From JBPEWY01 sp965224095 (GTDB taxonomy: Bacteria > Bacteroidota > Bacteroidia > Flavobacteriales > Flavobacteriaceae), in contig OZ245039.1 of the NCBI GenBank assembly GCA_965224095.1, forward strand, positions 3,596,001-3,660,000: a DNA stretch of 64,000 nt. Reading direction: 5' to 3'. Numbering within the stretch: the first letter of the stretch is position 1; the number at the start of each line of letters is the position of its first letter. The position numbers and the translations under genes are program-made. Shown here piece after piece: positions 45,446 to 54,121 of the stretch. The notes under the pieces are model-generated. The model did not search any database. It saw only the letters and a list, made by a program, of their open reading frames with translations, and had not been told where the DNA came from.

Positions 45446-45482
45446 ATTTTATCGAATATTGAGTTCATTTAACCGATAAAAT
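45446..45482. repeat. Inverted repeat upstream of the ECF sigma operon
   Basis: ATTTTATCG (45446-45454) and CGATAAAAT (45474-45482) are perfect 9-base inverted copies, 19 bases apart. The rest of the 243-bp gap holds only AT-rich sequence and the exporter terminator. Confidence 0.6.
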
Positions 45483-45598
45483 GGTTCTTTTAAGTAATTT
45501 AGAGATAAGATAATATTTAGCACTGTTCTTATTTAAGTAAAATTTAAATTACAAATTAGTTAGCCCTAATTATTCAACGATTTCCCCAAATAATTACT

Positions 45599-45625
45599 AA
45601 AAGCACCTGTTCAACGGGTGCTTTT
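45599..45625 (-). terminator. Terminator after the ABC exporter gene
   Basis: A 9-bp perfect stem, AAAAGCACC / GGTGCTTTT, with a 9-base loop ends just beyond the stop. Its 3' side on the minus strand is T-rich. Confidence 0.85.
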
Positions 45626-45626
45626 T

Positions 45627-47450
45627 TTATTCAAAGGATTGCATGTCTACCAGTTTTTTGTAAACACCTTGTTTTTGGAGTAACTGCTGGTGCGTACCCT
45701 GTTCGGCAATTTCCCCTTTTTGAAGAACCACTATGATATCAGCGTTTTGTATAGTGGACAATCGATGGGCAATAACCACGGAAGTTCTGTTTTTCATCAT
45801 ATTCTCCAGGGCCTTTTGAACCAGTTGTTCGCTTTCCGTATCCAAGGCTGAAGTAGCTTCGTCCAGGATCATGATAGGAGGGTTCTTAAGAACGGCACGT
45901 GCAATAGAGAGCCGTTGTTTTTGTCCTCCGCTGAGCTTTCCTCCCGAATCGCCAATATTGGTATTAAAGCCCTCCGGAAGATCTTTTATAAATTCGTAAG
46001 CATTTGCAATTTTAGATGCTTCGAGCAATTCTTCTTCAGTAGCTTCCTGTTTTCCCAGTTTTAAGTTGTTGGCAACGGTATCATTAAATAAGATGGAATC
46101 TTGTGTTACAATTCCCATCAGTGACCGGAGCGATTCTTTGGTCAGGTTTCTAATATCAACCCCATCAATTTCTATAGAGCCTCCGGTAACATCGTAAAAA
46201 CGCGTTAATAAGTTGGCAATGGTACTTTTTCCGCTTCCTGACTGCCCCACTAGCGCTACGGTTTTCCCCTTTGGGATTTCCAGTGAAAAGTTGTGTAAAA
46301 TAGGACTTTCATCATAGCTGAAAGAAACATTGTTTATGGAGATAATTTCTTTAAACGATTTTTTGGATATGGAATCGGGTTTATCCACAATGGTAGTTTC
46401 GGTTTCGAGAATCTCCAGAACCCTTTCGGCAGCGGCGTTTCCTTTTTTTACACTATAAGAAGCCTTGCTGATGGCTTTGGCCGGCGTTAATATATTATAG
46501 GCTAAGCCCATATATGCAATAAACGAAGCTGCTTCCAGCGTTTTATCAACTAAAACCATTTTCCCGCCAAACCACAAAAGGATTCCAATAACAAGAATAC
46601 CTAAAAACTCACTGGTAGGCGAAGCCAGGTTCTGACGGTTCAACAGGCTGTTTGAAAACCGAAAGAAGCGCTGGGTTGAATCGCTAAATTTCTTTCCAAA
46701 TACTTTTTCGGCATTAAAAGCTTTAATAACCCTAAGTCCTCCGAGCGTTTCCTCAACGATTGATAAAAAATGTCCCTGTTCTTTTTGTACCCGATCGGAT
46801 TTTCTCTTGAGCGATTTTCCAATTCTTGAAATCAAGATACCCGATAAAGGGATAAAAATAAATACAAAAAGAGTGAGCCTCGGACTAATAGCAAACATGG
46901 CAATAATAGTGAAGAGAATGGTTAAAGGCTCTCTGATAATTAATTCGAGAATAGACAGGAACGAATGTTGTATTTCTAAGACATCGGAGGTAATACGTGC
47001 AATTACATCGCCCTTTCTTTTTTCTGAAAAATAGGAAATCGGTAAATGGGTGATTTTTTCGAACAAAGCATTTCGGATATCTTTTAAAACACCATTTCTC
47101 AGGAATGTAATGAAGTACATTGCCAAATAGTTGAATATATTTTTCAACAGAAACAAGAGGATAACCAGGGCAATTACAAAAACAAGCGCTTTCATTTTAT
47201 CGGCCCCTGCAAATTGTGTGATCTGGTAGTTCAGATAATCGCCCATATAATCTTTAATTCCTGAAAAGCCAGGATATACCGGTTTGGTTGTTACCTGGCG
47301 TTCCTGTCCGAATAACACTTCCAGCATAGGGATTAACGCTATAAATGAAAGTGCACTAAAAAGGGCGTATAGAACGTTAAAAAAGACATTCAGAAATGCG
47401 TGTTTCCTGTATGGCAAGGCAAAGCGAAAAATTTTCCTGAAGTAATTCAT
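45627..47450 (-). CDS. ABC exporter, fused permease and ATPase (MsbA-like)
   Basis: A 607-residue half-transporter. Six membrane helices occupy about 20-330. The ATPase domain (about 370-607) has Walker A GQSGSGKST (402-410), the signature LSGGQKQR, Walker B IMILDEATSALD and an IVIAHRLSTI switch histidine. It is of the lipid/multidrug exporter type; MsbA-like flipping of a lipid or lipopolysaccharide precursor is the usual assumption, but the substrate is not visible. Its start codon overlaps the stop of the phosphohexomutase gene by one base (TAATG). Confidence 0.93.
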   Translation of the reverse strand: MNYFRKIFRFALPYRKHAFLNVFFNVLYALFSALSFIALIPMLEVLFGQERQVTTKPVYPGFSGIKDYMGDYLNYQITQFAGADKMKALVFVIALVILLFLLKNIFNYLAMYFITFLRNGVLKDIRNALFEKITHLPISYFSEKRKGDVIARITSDVLEIQHSFLSILELIIREPLTILFTIIAMFAISPRLTLFVFIFIPLSGILISRIGKSLKRKSDRVQKEQGHFLSIVEETLGGLRVIKAFNAEKVFGKKFSDSTQRFFRFSNSLLNRQNLASPTSEFLGILVIGILLWFGGKMVLVDKTLEAASFIAYMGLAYNILTPAKAISKASYSVKKGNAAAERVLEILETETTIVDKPDSISKKSFKEIISINNVSFSYDESPILHNFSLEIPKGKTVALVGQSGSGKSTIANLLTRFYDVTGGSIEIDGVDIRNLTKESLRSLMGIVTQDSILFNDTVANNLKLGKQEATEEELLEASKIANAYEFIKDLPEGFNTNIGDSGGKLSGGQKQRLSIARAVLKNPPIMILDEATSALDTESEQLVQKALENMMKNRTSVVIAHRLSTIQNADIIVVLQKGEIAEQGTHQQLLQKQGVYKKLVDMQSFE

Positions 47451-49174
47451 TAATTGAGATTAAGTTCCGAAATAATCCGGTCTATTTTTTCTTCGAGTTC
47501 CTGTTCGGTTTGTTCAAACTGTTCAGAATTGTGTAATTGTGTGTTAACGCTAAAATAAAATTTTATTTTCGGTTCCGTACCACTGGGACGGGCAGCTATT
47601 TTAGTTCCATCTTCCGTATAATAAATTAATACATTCGATTTGGGAACGGCAATGGTTTCGACAGCTCCGGAAATCATATTTGTTGAAATCGATTGCTCGT
47701 AATCTTCAATATGTGTAACCCGTAAATTATCGATTGTTTTAAGAGGTTTTTGACGAAGATTCATCATCATTTCTCTGATTTCTTCGGCTCCGTGAATTCC
47801 TTTTTTTGTAATTGCTATCAAACGCTCCTTAAAAAAACCAAATTGTACATAGCACTTAATCAATTCCTGATAAAAGGAACTTCCATTGGCTTTAGCATCA
47901 GCCGCAATTTCGCAGGCTAACAAAGAAGCTGTAACCGCATCTTTATCGCGCACAAAATCACCGACCATAAAACCGAAACTTTCTTCCCCGCCTCCCACAA
48001 AGGGCTGATCGGGATGATCTTTGATCATCTTGGCGATCCATTTAAATCCGGTCAAACCTATTTTACATTCTACCCCATAAGCACGGGCCAATTGGGTCAT
48101 CATAGGTGTGGACACAATGGTAGATCCAATAAATTCATGCCCCTTAATTTTATCGGCCTCTTTCCATTTGTCAAGCAGATATTTGGTCATCATTACCATA
48201 GTCTGGTTGCCATTAAGAAGTATCATTTTTCCATCGGCTCCCCGTACAGCAATCCCGAGACGATCGCAATCGGGATCGGTACCTATAACGATATCCGCAT
48301 TTATGGCTTCCGCTTTGGCAAGGGCCATAGATAAGGCTTCCGGTTCTTCAGGGTTTGGAGATTTTACCGTGGGGAAATCTCCATTGGGTTCGGCCTGTTC
48401 TTCCACAACATAAACCTGTTTGAACCCCGCTCTGTCAAGTACCTCCGGGATTATGGTAATGGAAGTTCCGTGAAGCGAAGTAAAAACCACTTTCAAAGAA
48501 TCCTTTCCGGAAGCATTGAAATTTCCATTCTTAATTGATGAAGTCATAAAGGCCTCATCAACCAAAGTGTCTACATATGTTATCAGGGATGACTCTTCTT
48601 CAAATTTAATATCCGAAAAGTCCAATTGGTTGATTTCTTCAATAATCTCTCTGTCCTGCGGAGGTACTATTTGACCTCCGTCGGTCCAGTAAACCTTATA
48701 TCCGTTGTATTCCGGCGGATTGTGCGAAGCCGTTAGTACAATACCACAGTGGCAATCTAAAAATTTCACTGCAAAAGAAAGTTCAGGTGTTGGGCGTAAT
48801 TCCGAAAACAGATATACCTGTATTCCATTGGCCGAAAAAACATCGGCCACCACTTTTGCCAACTCTTTACTACGATGTCTGCAATCATAAGCTATAGCCA
48901 CTTTTAACGGTGTATTCGGATATGTTTTTTTGAGATAGTTACTGAGCCCCTGTGTGTTTTTACCAAGGGTATATTTATTTATTCGATTGGTTCCTACCCC
49001 CATAACTCCTCTCATACCACCGGTACCGAACTCCAGGTTTTTATAGAAGCTTTCCCGCAGGGCTTCTACATCGTGGTCTAATAAATATGTTACTTTTTCC
49101 CGGGTTCTCTTATCGAAAGTATCGGTAAGCCATGAATTTGCTTTGTGCTTTACCGTAGAAAGATCAATACTCAT
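47450..49174 (-). CDS. Phospho-sugar mutase (phosphoglucomutase/phosphomannomutase)
   Basis: A 574-residue alpha-D-phosphohexomutase that interconverts sugar 1- and 6-phosphates. The phosphoserine loop is LTASHNPPEYNGYKVYW (Ser150), the metal loop VIGTDPDCDRLG, the sugar-binding loop GGGEESFGF and the phosphate-binding loop RPSGTEPKIKFY. Start 49174 is chosen over 49204, because the -7 box TACCTTTG (49189-49196) lies in between. Length and the GTGGMRG N-terminal motif are those of the phosphoglucomutase 2 type. Confidence 0.94.
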   Translation of the reverse strand: MSIDLSTVKHKANSWLTDTFDKRTREKVTYLLDHDVEALRESFYKNLEFGTGGMRGVMGVGTNRINKYTLGKNTQGLSNYLKKTYPNTPLKVAIAYDCRHRSKELAKVVADVFSANGIQVYLFSELRPTPELSFAVKFLDCHCGIVLTASHNPPEYNGYKVYWTDGGQIVPPQDREIIEEINQLDFSDIKFEEESSLITYVDTLVDEAFMTSSIKNGNFNASGKDSLKVVFTSLHGTSITIIPEVLDRAGFKQVYVVEEQAEPNGDFPTVKSPNPEEPEALSMALAKAEAINADIVIGTDPDCDRLGIAVRGADGKMILLNGNQTMVMMTKYLLDKWKEADKIKGHEFIGSTIVSTPMMTQLARAYGVECKIGLTGFKWIAKMIKDHPDQPFVGGGEESFGFMVGDFVRDKDAVTASLLACEIAADAKANGSSFYQELIKCYVQFGFFKERLIAITKKGIHGAEEIREMMMNLRQKPLKTIDNLRVTHIEDYEQSISTNMISGAVETIAVPKSNVLIYYTEDGTKIAARPSGTEPKIKFYFSVNTQLHNSEQFEQTEQELEEKIDRIISELNLN

Positions 49175-49188
49175 AAAGTGAATTTTTG

Positions 49189-49196
49189 CAAAGGTA
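49189..49196 (-). promoter_or_regulatory. -7 box (TACCTTTG) of the mutase-exporter operon
   Basis: A perfect TAnnTTTG on the minus strand, 14 bases upstream of the chosen mutase start. It has no good -33. Confidence 0.5.
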
Positions 49197-49230
49197 CATA
49201 ACAATGAAAAAAAGGTGATGTTACTTTGAA

Positions 49231-50187
49231 TTAAAGATTTGCAACCTGCGAAACTTTATAGCGCTGGTCATTTTTTCTGTTTCTGAGGATAATTTCGCCC
49301 AGAAAACCAGCCAGGAAAAATTGTGTTCCGATAATCATGGTGGTCAGGGCAATATAAAACCAGGGATTCTGAGTAACCAATATGGTAGGTAACTCGTGAT
49401 ACAGTTTGTACATTTTTTCAATACCAATATAGCTGGCTGCTAAAAAACCAACTAAAAACATCAATACCCCCAAAGCACCAAAAAGATGCATTGGGCGTTT
49501 CCCGAATTTTGAAAGAAACCAGATGGTAATCAAATCTAAAAAACCATTGATAAAACGATCGACCCCAAATTTGGTTTTTCCATATTTTCGTGCCTGATGG
49601 GCAACCACTTTTTCCTCAATCCGCTTAAACCCCGCATTTTTGGCCAGGACGGGAATATATCGGTGCATTTCTCCGTACACCTCAATATTTTTTATAACTT
49701 CTTTTCTATAGGCTTTTATACCACAGTTAAAATCGTGTAGCTTTAAACCTGAAGTTTTCCGCGCAGCCCAGTTAAATAGTTTGGAAGGTATATTTTTGGT
49801 AACCACGTGATCGTAGCGTTTTTTCTTCCATCCGGAAACAAGATCTATTTTCTCGTTTTGAATAAGGTGATAAAGTTCCGGAATTTCTTCAGGATTGTCC
49901 TGAAGGTCTGCATCCATGGTAATAATAACGTCGCCACTGGCTTTGGCGAATCCGGCGTGTAATGCTTGCGACTTTCCGTAATTTCTAAAAAAACGTATTC
50001 CCTTAACCAAGGGGTTTTTATCAGCAAGTTGTGTAATAAGTTCCCAGGAACCATCCGTACTCCCATCATCGATAAAAAGAAGTTCATAAGAAAAATGATT
50101 GGATTGCATAACTTTTACAATCCAATCATGTAATTCTGTTAAAGATTCCCGTTCGTTGAGTAAGGGTATAACAACGGATATATTCAT
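49231..50187 (-). CDS. Family 2 glycosyltransferase (DPM1/GtrB-like)
   Basis: A 318-residue membrane-bound transferase. The GT-A domain (1-230) has VVIPLLNERESLTEL, FIDDGSTDGSWELI, TMDADLQDNPEEI, and FNCGIKAYRKEVI. Two membrane helices follow (about 235-260 and 270-300). This is the layout of enzymes that move a sugar from a nucleotide donor to undecaprenyl or dolichyl phosphate, such as GtrB or ArnC. The exact sugar is unknown. A TATTTTTG -7 box is 26 bases upstream. Confidence 0.93.
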   Translation of the reverse strand: MNISVVIPLLNERESLTELHDWIVKVMQSNHFSYELLFIDDGSTDGSWELITQLADKNPLVKGIRFFRNYGKSQALHAGFAKASGDVIITMDADLQDNPEEIPELYHLIQNEKIDLVSGWKKKRYDHVVTKNIPSKLFNWAARKTSGLKLHDFNCGIKAYRKEVIKNIEVYGEMHRYIPVLAKNAGFKRIEEKVVAHQARKYGKTKFGVDRFINGFLDLITIWFLSKFGKRPMHLFGALGVLMFLVGFLAASYIGIEKMYKLYHELPTILVTQNPWFYIALTTMIIGTQFFLAGFLGEIILRNRKNDQRYKVSQVANL

Positions 50188-50212
50188 TAAATCGTTTTCT
50201 GAAAAATATGTT

Positions 50213-50220
50213 CAAAAATA
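50213..50220 (-). promoter_or_regulatory. -7 box (TATTTTTG) of the glycosyltransferase gene
   Basis: A perfect TAnnTTTG on the minus strand, in the 37-bp gap before DUF4199. It suggests that the transferase has its own promoter. Confidence 0.4.
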
Positions 50221-50224
50221 CGAA

Positions 50225-50746
50225 TTAGTATTCACTTTCCGCTTTTTTTAATGCAAGACCCGAAATCAAAGAGATTACAAACCCTATAAAAAGATTGAAA
50301 ATTAAAATAAAAGGATAGGTAACCCACATAAACTTTCGTTGCGTTTCTAAAGCATTATCTATTTGCTCCGGTGTAAGCTTTGGGTTTCTTTCTGCCATGA
50401 TTGGTTTGGACATCTCGAGCGATTTGTCCCAGAAATCCGGTTCTATTACATTTGTAAAAATGAGGGTGTAGAGAACGCTGATAATACCTCCTACTAAGGC
50501 GGCTCCAATTCCTACTTTAAGCGCCTGAGCTAGAGACAAAAACCCTCCGTTGGCTTTTTTAAACTGAATGATAGCAAGTATCAGAACAAAAATCATAATG
50601 GCAATGGCCACTACAGTATTTGCCCATCCCTGCTGATAGTGCATATCCATGAAGTACAGCATTAGGGAGAATACAATACCAAGACCTCCCAGAATAAGGC
50701 CGTAATTCAAAGCATACTTAGCTGTTTTTGGTGGTTGAGATTCCAT
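50225..50746 (-). CDS. DUF4199 membrane protein
   Basis: A 173-residue protein with four membrane helices (about 12-31, 41-60, 75-100 and 140-165). The pattern ALNYGLILGGLGIVFSLMLYFMDM..., FLSLAQALKVGIGAALVGGIISVLYTLIF and the QIDNALE segment match DUF4199, found next to GT2 genes in many flavobacteria. Function unknown. Confidence 0.88.
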   Translation of the reverse strand: MESQPPKTAKYALNYGLILGGLGIVFSLMLYFMDMHYQQGWANTVVAIAIMIFVLILAIIQFKKANGGFLSLAQALKVGIGAALVGGIISVLYTLIFTNVIEPDFWDKSLEMSKPIMAERNPKLTPEQIDNALETQRKFMWVTYPFILIFNLFIGFVISLISGLALKKAESEY

Positions 50747-50871
50747 ATAAATAGTGTTTGATTATATCAATATTAGTAATTTTATACACCAATGTGTTAC
50801 AGCCTGTGTAAAAAAAAATGGAGATGATGTAATTTTTTGGATAATTTTTCTTTCCAATTACAAAAAATGAT

Positions 50872-50879
50872 TAAATTTG
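50872..50879 (+). promoter_or_regulatory. -7 box (TAAATTTG) of rpmE2
   Basis: A perfect TAnnTTTG with TTTC 17 bases upstream. The predicted start of transcription falls in the palindrome at 50883-50897. Confidence 0.6.
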
Positions 50880-50882
50880 CAC

Positions 50883-50897
50883 CTCGAAATTTTCGAG
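50883..50897. promoter_or_regulatory. 15-bp palindrome at the rpmE2 transcription start
   Basis: CTCGAAA and TTTCGAG are perfect inverted copies around a single T, 21-35 bases before the rpmE2 start codon. It could be an operator or an early hairpin in the leader. Confidence 0.5.
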
Positions 50898-50917
50898 AAA
50901 AATAAAGTGATATTACG

Positions 50918-51169
50918 ATGAAAAAAGGGATACATCCGGAAAATTATAGATTGGTAGCGTTTAAAGATATGTCTAACGATGATATTTTTATTACAAAATC
51001 TACAGCAAATACTAAGGAAACAATTGAGGTGGAAGGTGTTGAATATCCATTGATTAAGCTGGAGATATCGAGGTCTTCACACCCTTTTTATACCGGAAAA
51101 TCGAAATTGGTAGATACAGCCGGACGTATTGACAAGTTCAAGAACAAATATTCCAAGTTTAAAAAATAG
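50918..51169 (+). CDS. rpmE2: Type B 50S ribosomal protein L31
   Basis: An 83-residue ribosomal protein of the 50S subunit, near the central protuberance. The N-terminus MKKGIHPENYRLVAFKDMSNDDIFITKSTANT and HPFYTGKSKLVDTAGRIDKFKNKY are diagnostic. It is the zinc-free (type B) form, since the CxxC pairs of type A are absent. It is followed by a strong terminator. A palindrome sits at its promoter. Confidence 0.97.
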   Translation: MKKGIHPENYRLVAFKDMSNDDIFITKSTANTKETIEVEGVEYPLIKLEISRSSHPFYTGKSKLVDTAGRIDKFKNKYSKFKK

Positions 51170-51188
51170 AATTTCAAACTATATAGCG

Positions 51189-51220
51189 AAAGCCTTCCGA
51201 TTCGGAAGGCTTTTTTTATT
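51189..51220 (+). terminator. Terminator of rpmE2
   Basis: An 11-bp perfect stem, AAAGCCTTCCG / CGGAAGGCTTT, with the 3-base loop ATT, then TTTTTATT. Confidence 0.95.
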
Positions 51221-51239
51221 TTTACAAAAAAGAAGTTAA

Positions 51240-52412
51240 ATGAATTATATTTTATTTGACGGTACGGTTCGCAATCAATTATTGCCATTTGCCTTTACTC
51301 GTCCCGTAGCCGATATTAGAATTGGGATTCTTACCATTCGGGAAAAATGGGAAAAATACCTGGGATACACCACAACAACAATTACCGAAGATTACCTTTC
51401 GGAAAAATATCCTATGGTGGAAATGGAAGAGAATGTATTGATAAACGCCTCCTTTTTACCGAATGAAGAACTTGTAAGCAAGATAAAAAGACTTGAGAAC
51501 GGGCAAATGATTGTAAGCAATGCTGAAATTGTAGCGTTTTTTACCACCGAAGCACAGGAGCAGGTTGATTTTGACCATTATAAACAGATTGCTCTGAAAG
51601 AAGAGCCTATGCGTATTGAATATTGCTGGGATATATATGCAAAAAACGGGAAAGCCATAGAAGATGACTACCATTTAATAACACGCGGTAGGTCTGGCGA
51701 ACCCATTCCTGAGGGGGTACAGGTTGTTGCTCCTGAAAATGTTTTTATTGAACCCGGGGCGTCGCTGCAATTTTGTACACTTAATGCCAGCAATGGACCC
51801 ATTTATATTGGCAAAGATTCTGAAGTTATGGAGGGAAGTGTTATTCGAGGTGGTTTTGCCCTTTGCGAAGGGGCCATCGTTAAAATGGCTTCCAAGATTT
51901 ACGGACCTACTACGGTAGGACCATACAGTAAAGTAGGGGGCGAGGTTAACAATTCGGTGATCTTTGGATATTCAAACAAAGGACATGATGGGTTTTTGGG
52001 GAATTCCGTTCTGGGGGAATGGTGTAATCTGGGTGCGGATACGAATACCTCTAACTTAAAAAATAATTATATGGAGGTACGCCTGTGGAATTATGAAACG
52101 GAAAGTTTTACCCCAACCGGAATGCAGTTCTGCGGATTAATGATGGGAGATCACAGTAAATGTGCCATTAACACCATGTTTAATACGGGAACCGTGGTTG
52201 GGGTTAGTGCCAATATATTTGGCAGCGGTTTTCCAAGAAATTTCATTCCTAGTTTCAGTTGGGGTGGTGCAGGAGGCTTTACCACATATCTCACTCGGAA
52301 AGCCTTTGAGGTAGCCACCGTTGTCATGCAGCGAAGAAATATGCTCTTTAGTGAGCAGGACAAAGCCATCTTGGAACACGTTTTTAAGCTGACCGAAAAT
52401 CGAAGAAGATAA
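51240..52412 (+). CDS. GlmU-like protein (nucleotidyltransferase-related plus left-handed beta-helix)
   Basis: A 390-residue protein. The N-terminal part (1-150) is a reduced nucleotidyltransferase-like domain beginning YILFDGTVRNQLLPFAFTRPVADIRIGILTI. Residues about 160-370 form the hexapeptide-repeat helix (IYIGKDSEVMEGSVIRGGFALCEGAIVKMAS, GPTTVGPYSKVGGEVNNSVIFGYSNKGHDGFLGNSVLGEW). It resembles GlmU, but the usual GxGTRM nucleotide loop is missing, so the first activity is doubtful. Databases call it GlmU family protein. Start at 51240 follows the rpmE2 terminator by 20 bases. Confidence 0.87.
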   Translation: MNYILFDGTVRNQLLPFAFTRPVADIRIGILTIREKWEKYLGYTTTTITEDYLSEKYPMVEMEENVLINASFLPNEELVSKIKRLENGQMIVSNAEIVAFFTTEAQEQVDFDHYKQIALKEEPMRIEYCWDIYAKNGKAIEDDYHLITRGRSGEPIPEGVQVVAPENVFIEPGASLQFCTLNASNGPIYIGKDSEVMEGSVIRGGFALCEGAIVKMASKIYGPTTVGPYSKVGGEVNNSVIFGYSNKGHDGFLGNSVLGEWCNLGADTNTSNLKNNYMEVRLWNYETESFTPTGMQFCGLMMGDHSKCAINTMFNTGTVVGVSANIFGSGFPRNFIPSFSWGGAGGFTTYLTRKAFEVATVVMQRRNMLFSEQDKAILEHVFKLTENRRR

Positions 52413-52528
52413 GGTTACTATTGGTAAATTCCGGTGTTGGAAGTAAATGATCTTATAAAAGAAGTCGCTGATCTAAATTAAAACAGTATTTCTTTTTAAA
52501 AAGGTTTATTTTGAACAAATCTAATACC

Positions 52529-52864
52529 ATGCTTGGACTCATTCTTCTCTACTGGATAGGAAAGTATTATTATCGTCTTGCCGAAAAATACCGAAAGCGC
52601 AAATGGCTTTTTGCTATTATCGGTATCGTTGCTTATTACTTTGGAACCATTGTAATTGGAGGAGTATTACTCGTTTTACTACTCGAATTTGTGTTCCATA
52701 CCACAGTGGAGGGTTTTACCGACATGCAACTTGGGTTTATGGCCATACCGTTTGGAATAGGCTTTACCTATCTTATTTATTTCCTTTTGAACAAAAAATG
52801 GAAGTCCGAGGAAATACCGATTAAAGATGAAATTGAAGACATAGGAAAACCCATGTCGTTTTAA
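52529..52864 (+). CDS. Small membrane protein, unknown
   Basis: A 111-residue protein with three membrane helices, the first short (about 1-8, 22-50 and 62-90). The central segment KRKWLFAIIGIVAYYFGTIVIGGVLLVLLLEF is the longest. The ATG at 52529 is chosen over a TTG at 52511. I do not recognise it. It is followed at 18 bp by the convergent lipoprotein gene, with no terminator that I can see. Confidence 0.7.
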   Translation: MLGLILLYWIGKYYYRLAEKYRKRKWLFAIIGIVAYYFGTIVIGGVLLVLLLEFVFHTTVEGFTDMQLGFMAIPFGIGFTYLIYFLLNKKWKSEEIPIKDEIEDIGKPMSF

Positions 52865-52881
52865 TTTAAAAGGTAAACTCT

Positions 52882-53994
52882 TTATTTGGTAAAATAGTAT
52901 TCATAATTATTTGTAACACCATTGTAGGCTTCGGTTTCAGAAATACGCAGCTTACCGCTAACAATGGCAGCATTTCCGTTAAAAGATAAATCTCCGTTAA
53001 GATTGGTTCCGGTCCATAAGGTTTCATCCAGGATACCATGAGGATCACCTTCGGTCCATTCAAACTCCACGAGGGTTAGAATATCTTTTTCTTCATTGTA
53101 GGCCCATTTTCCTTTGGAAATATAAGTATAGCGTTCGTTTTCCTGCCAGGTTAAATTACATTGGGCAATGGTTTGATCGTGATCGTAATTTTTATCGGTG
53201 CTCTCGGACTCATATTCATAGGTTCCGTCCGATTTTATAACCAGTGTCATTTTATTAGTTGTATAGCAGTTTATGTTGTTTACTTCAAGGATTTGCCCGC
53301 TATCGCAGTTCAGGGCTACGGGATAATCATCGCAATACTCAATATTCGGATAAAAAACTTCTCCGTCTTCCACAGAACTTTCGTAATTCCAACCGGCTAC
53401 CATGGCCGCGTTTCCTGCCCATGATTCAATTTCTACACAAACCTCAACAGGATCGCTTATATTTCCCTGGGTATCATATAGGCAAATTACATAGCAAAAG
53501 GTACCTGCGTTTATAGAAGCATCAAAATTCACGTCGATTAATGTGTCATCGTTAGGATTTAAATCTGCATTTTTTCCGAAGAGATTGGTTTTAGATCGTT
53601 TCTCCCGCTTTCCACTGAGATCTCCCATTGCGCCAGCCGGAATGTCAAAATAAGAACTTAATGGTGTACCGGTATTGTCCAGTAATTGAACGTAAGCTCC
53701 GGAAAAAGTGGAGGGGGCTTTAAACGTAATGTCAAAACCATATGTTTGAAAGCCAGACTGCGAGGTATACCCCATGTTAAATGGAATCCCACCGTTGGGA
53801 GTGGGAACAGCGCCTTCTACTAATGTAGCTCCGGGAATTGTGATTCCTTGGCTTACAACTTCCGGATTTAGCCTTTCTTTTTCAACGGCATTAATTTCAC
53901 TGTCTATCTGTTGAGAAGTATCCGGATTATCCGAACAGGAAAATACGATGGTAAGAAGACCACAACATATTAGCAAACGCTTAAGTTCTTTCAT
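52882..53994 (-). CDS. Lipoprotein, unknown
   Basis: A 370-residue protein with a lipobox (TIVFSC, Cys20). Residues about 45-215 are beta-rich, with a PTPNGGIPFNMGYTSQSGFQTYGFDITFKAPSTFSGAYVQLLD segment of immunoglobulin-like character and a pair of cysteines near CYVICLY. Residues about 230-370 resemble a lipocalin-like domain (MTLVIKSDGTYEYESES..., SKGKWAYNEEKDILTLVEF). I do not recognise the family. It is a single gene. Confidence 0.65.
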   Translation of the reverse strand: MKELKRLLICCGLLTIVFSCSDNPDTSQQIDSEINAVEKERLNPEVVSQGITIPGATLVEGAVPTPNGGIPFNMGYTSQSGFQTYGFDITFKAPSTFSGAYVQLLDNTGTPLSSYFDIPAGAMGDLSGKREKRSKTNLFGKNADLNPNDDTLIDVNFDASINAGTFCYVICLYDTQGNISDPVEVCVEIESWAGNAAMVAGWNYESSVEDGEVFYPNIEYCDDYPVALNCDSGQILEVNNINCYTTNKMTLVIKSDGTYEYESESTDKNYDHDQTIAQCNLTWQENERYTYISKGKWAYNEEKDILTLVEFEWTEGDPHGILDETLWTGTNLNGDLSFNGNAAIVSGKLRISETEAYNGVTNNYEYYFTK

Positions 53995-54121
53995 TTTTTT
54001 AGGTTATAAGATTTGGTATATGTGTAACGCTAATAATCGGGCTTTAGTTTCTTCGATTACATATTTTTTAAAGTATTCTTGTGCGATCGGACGAAGGAAA
54101 GGAACTGTTTAAAAATATGGA

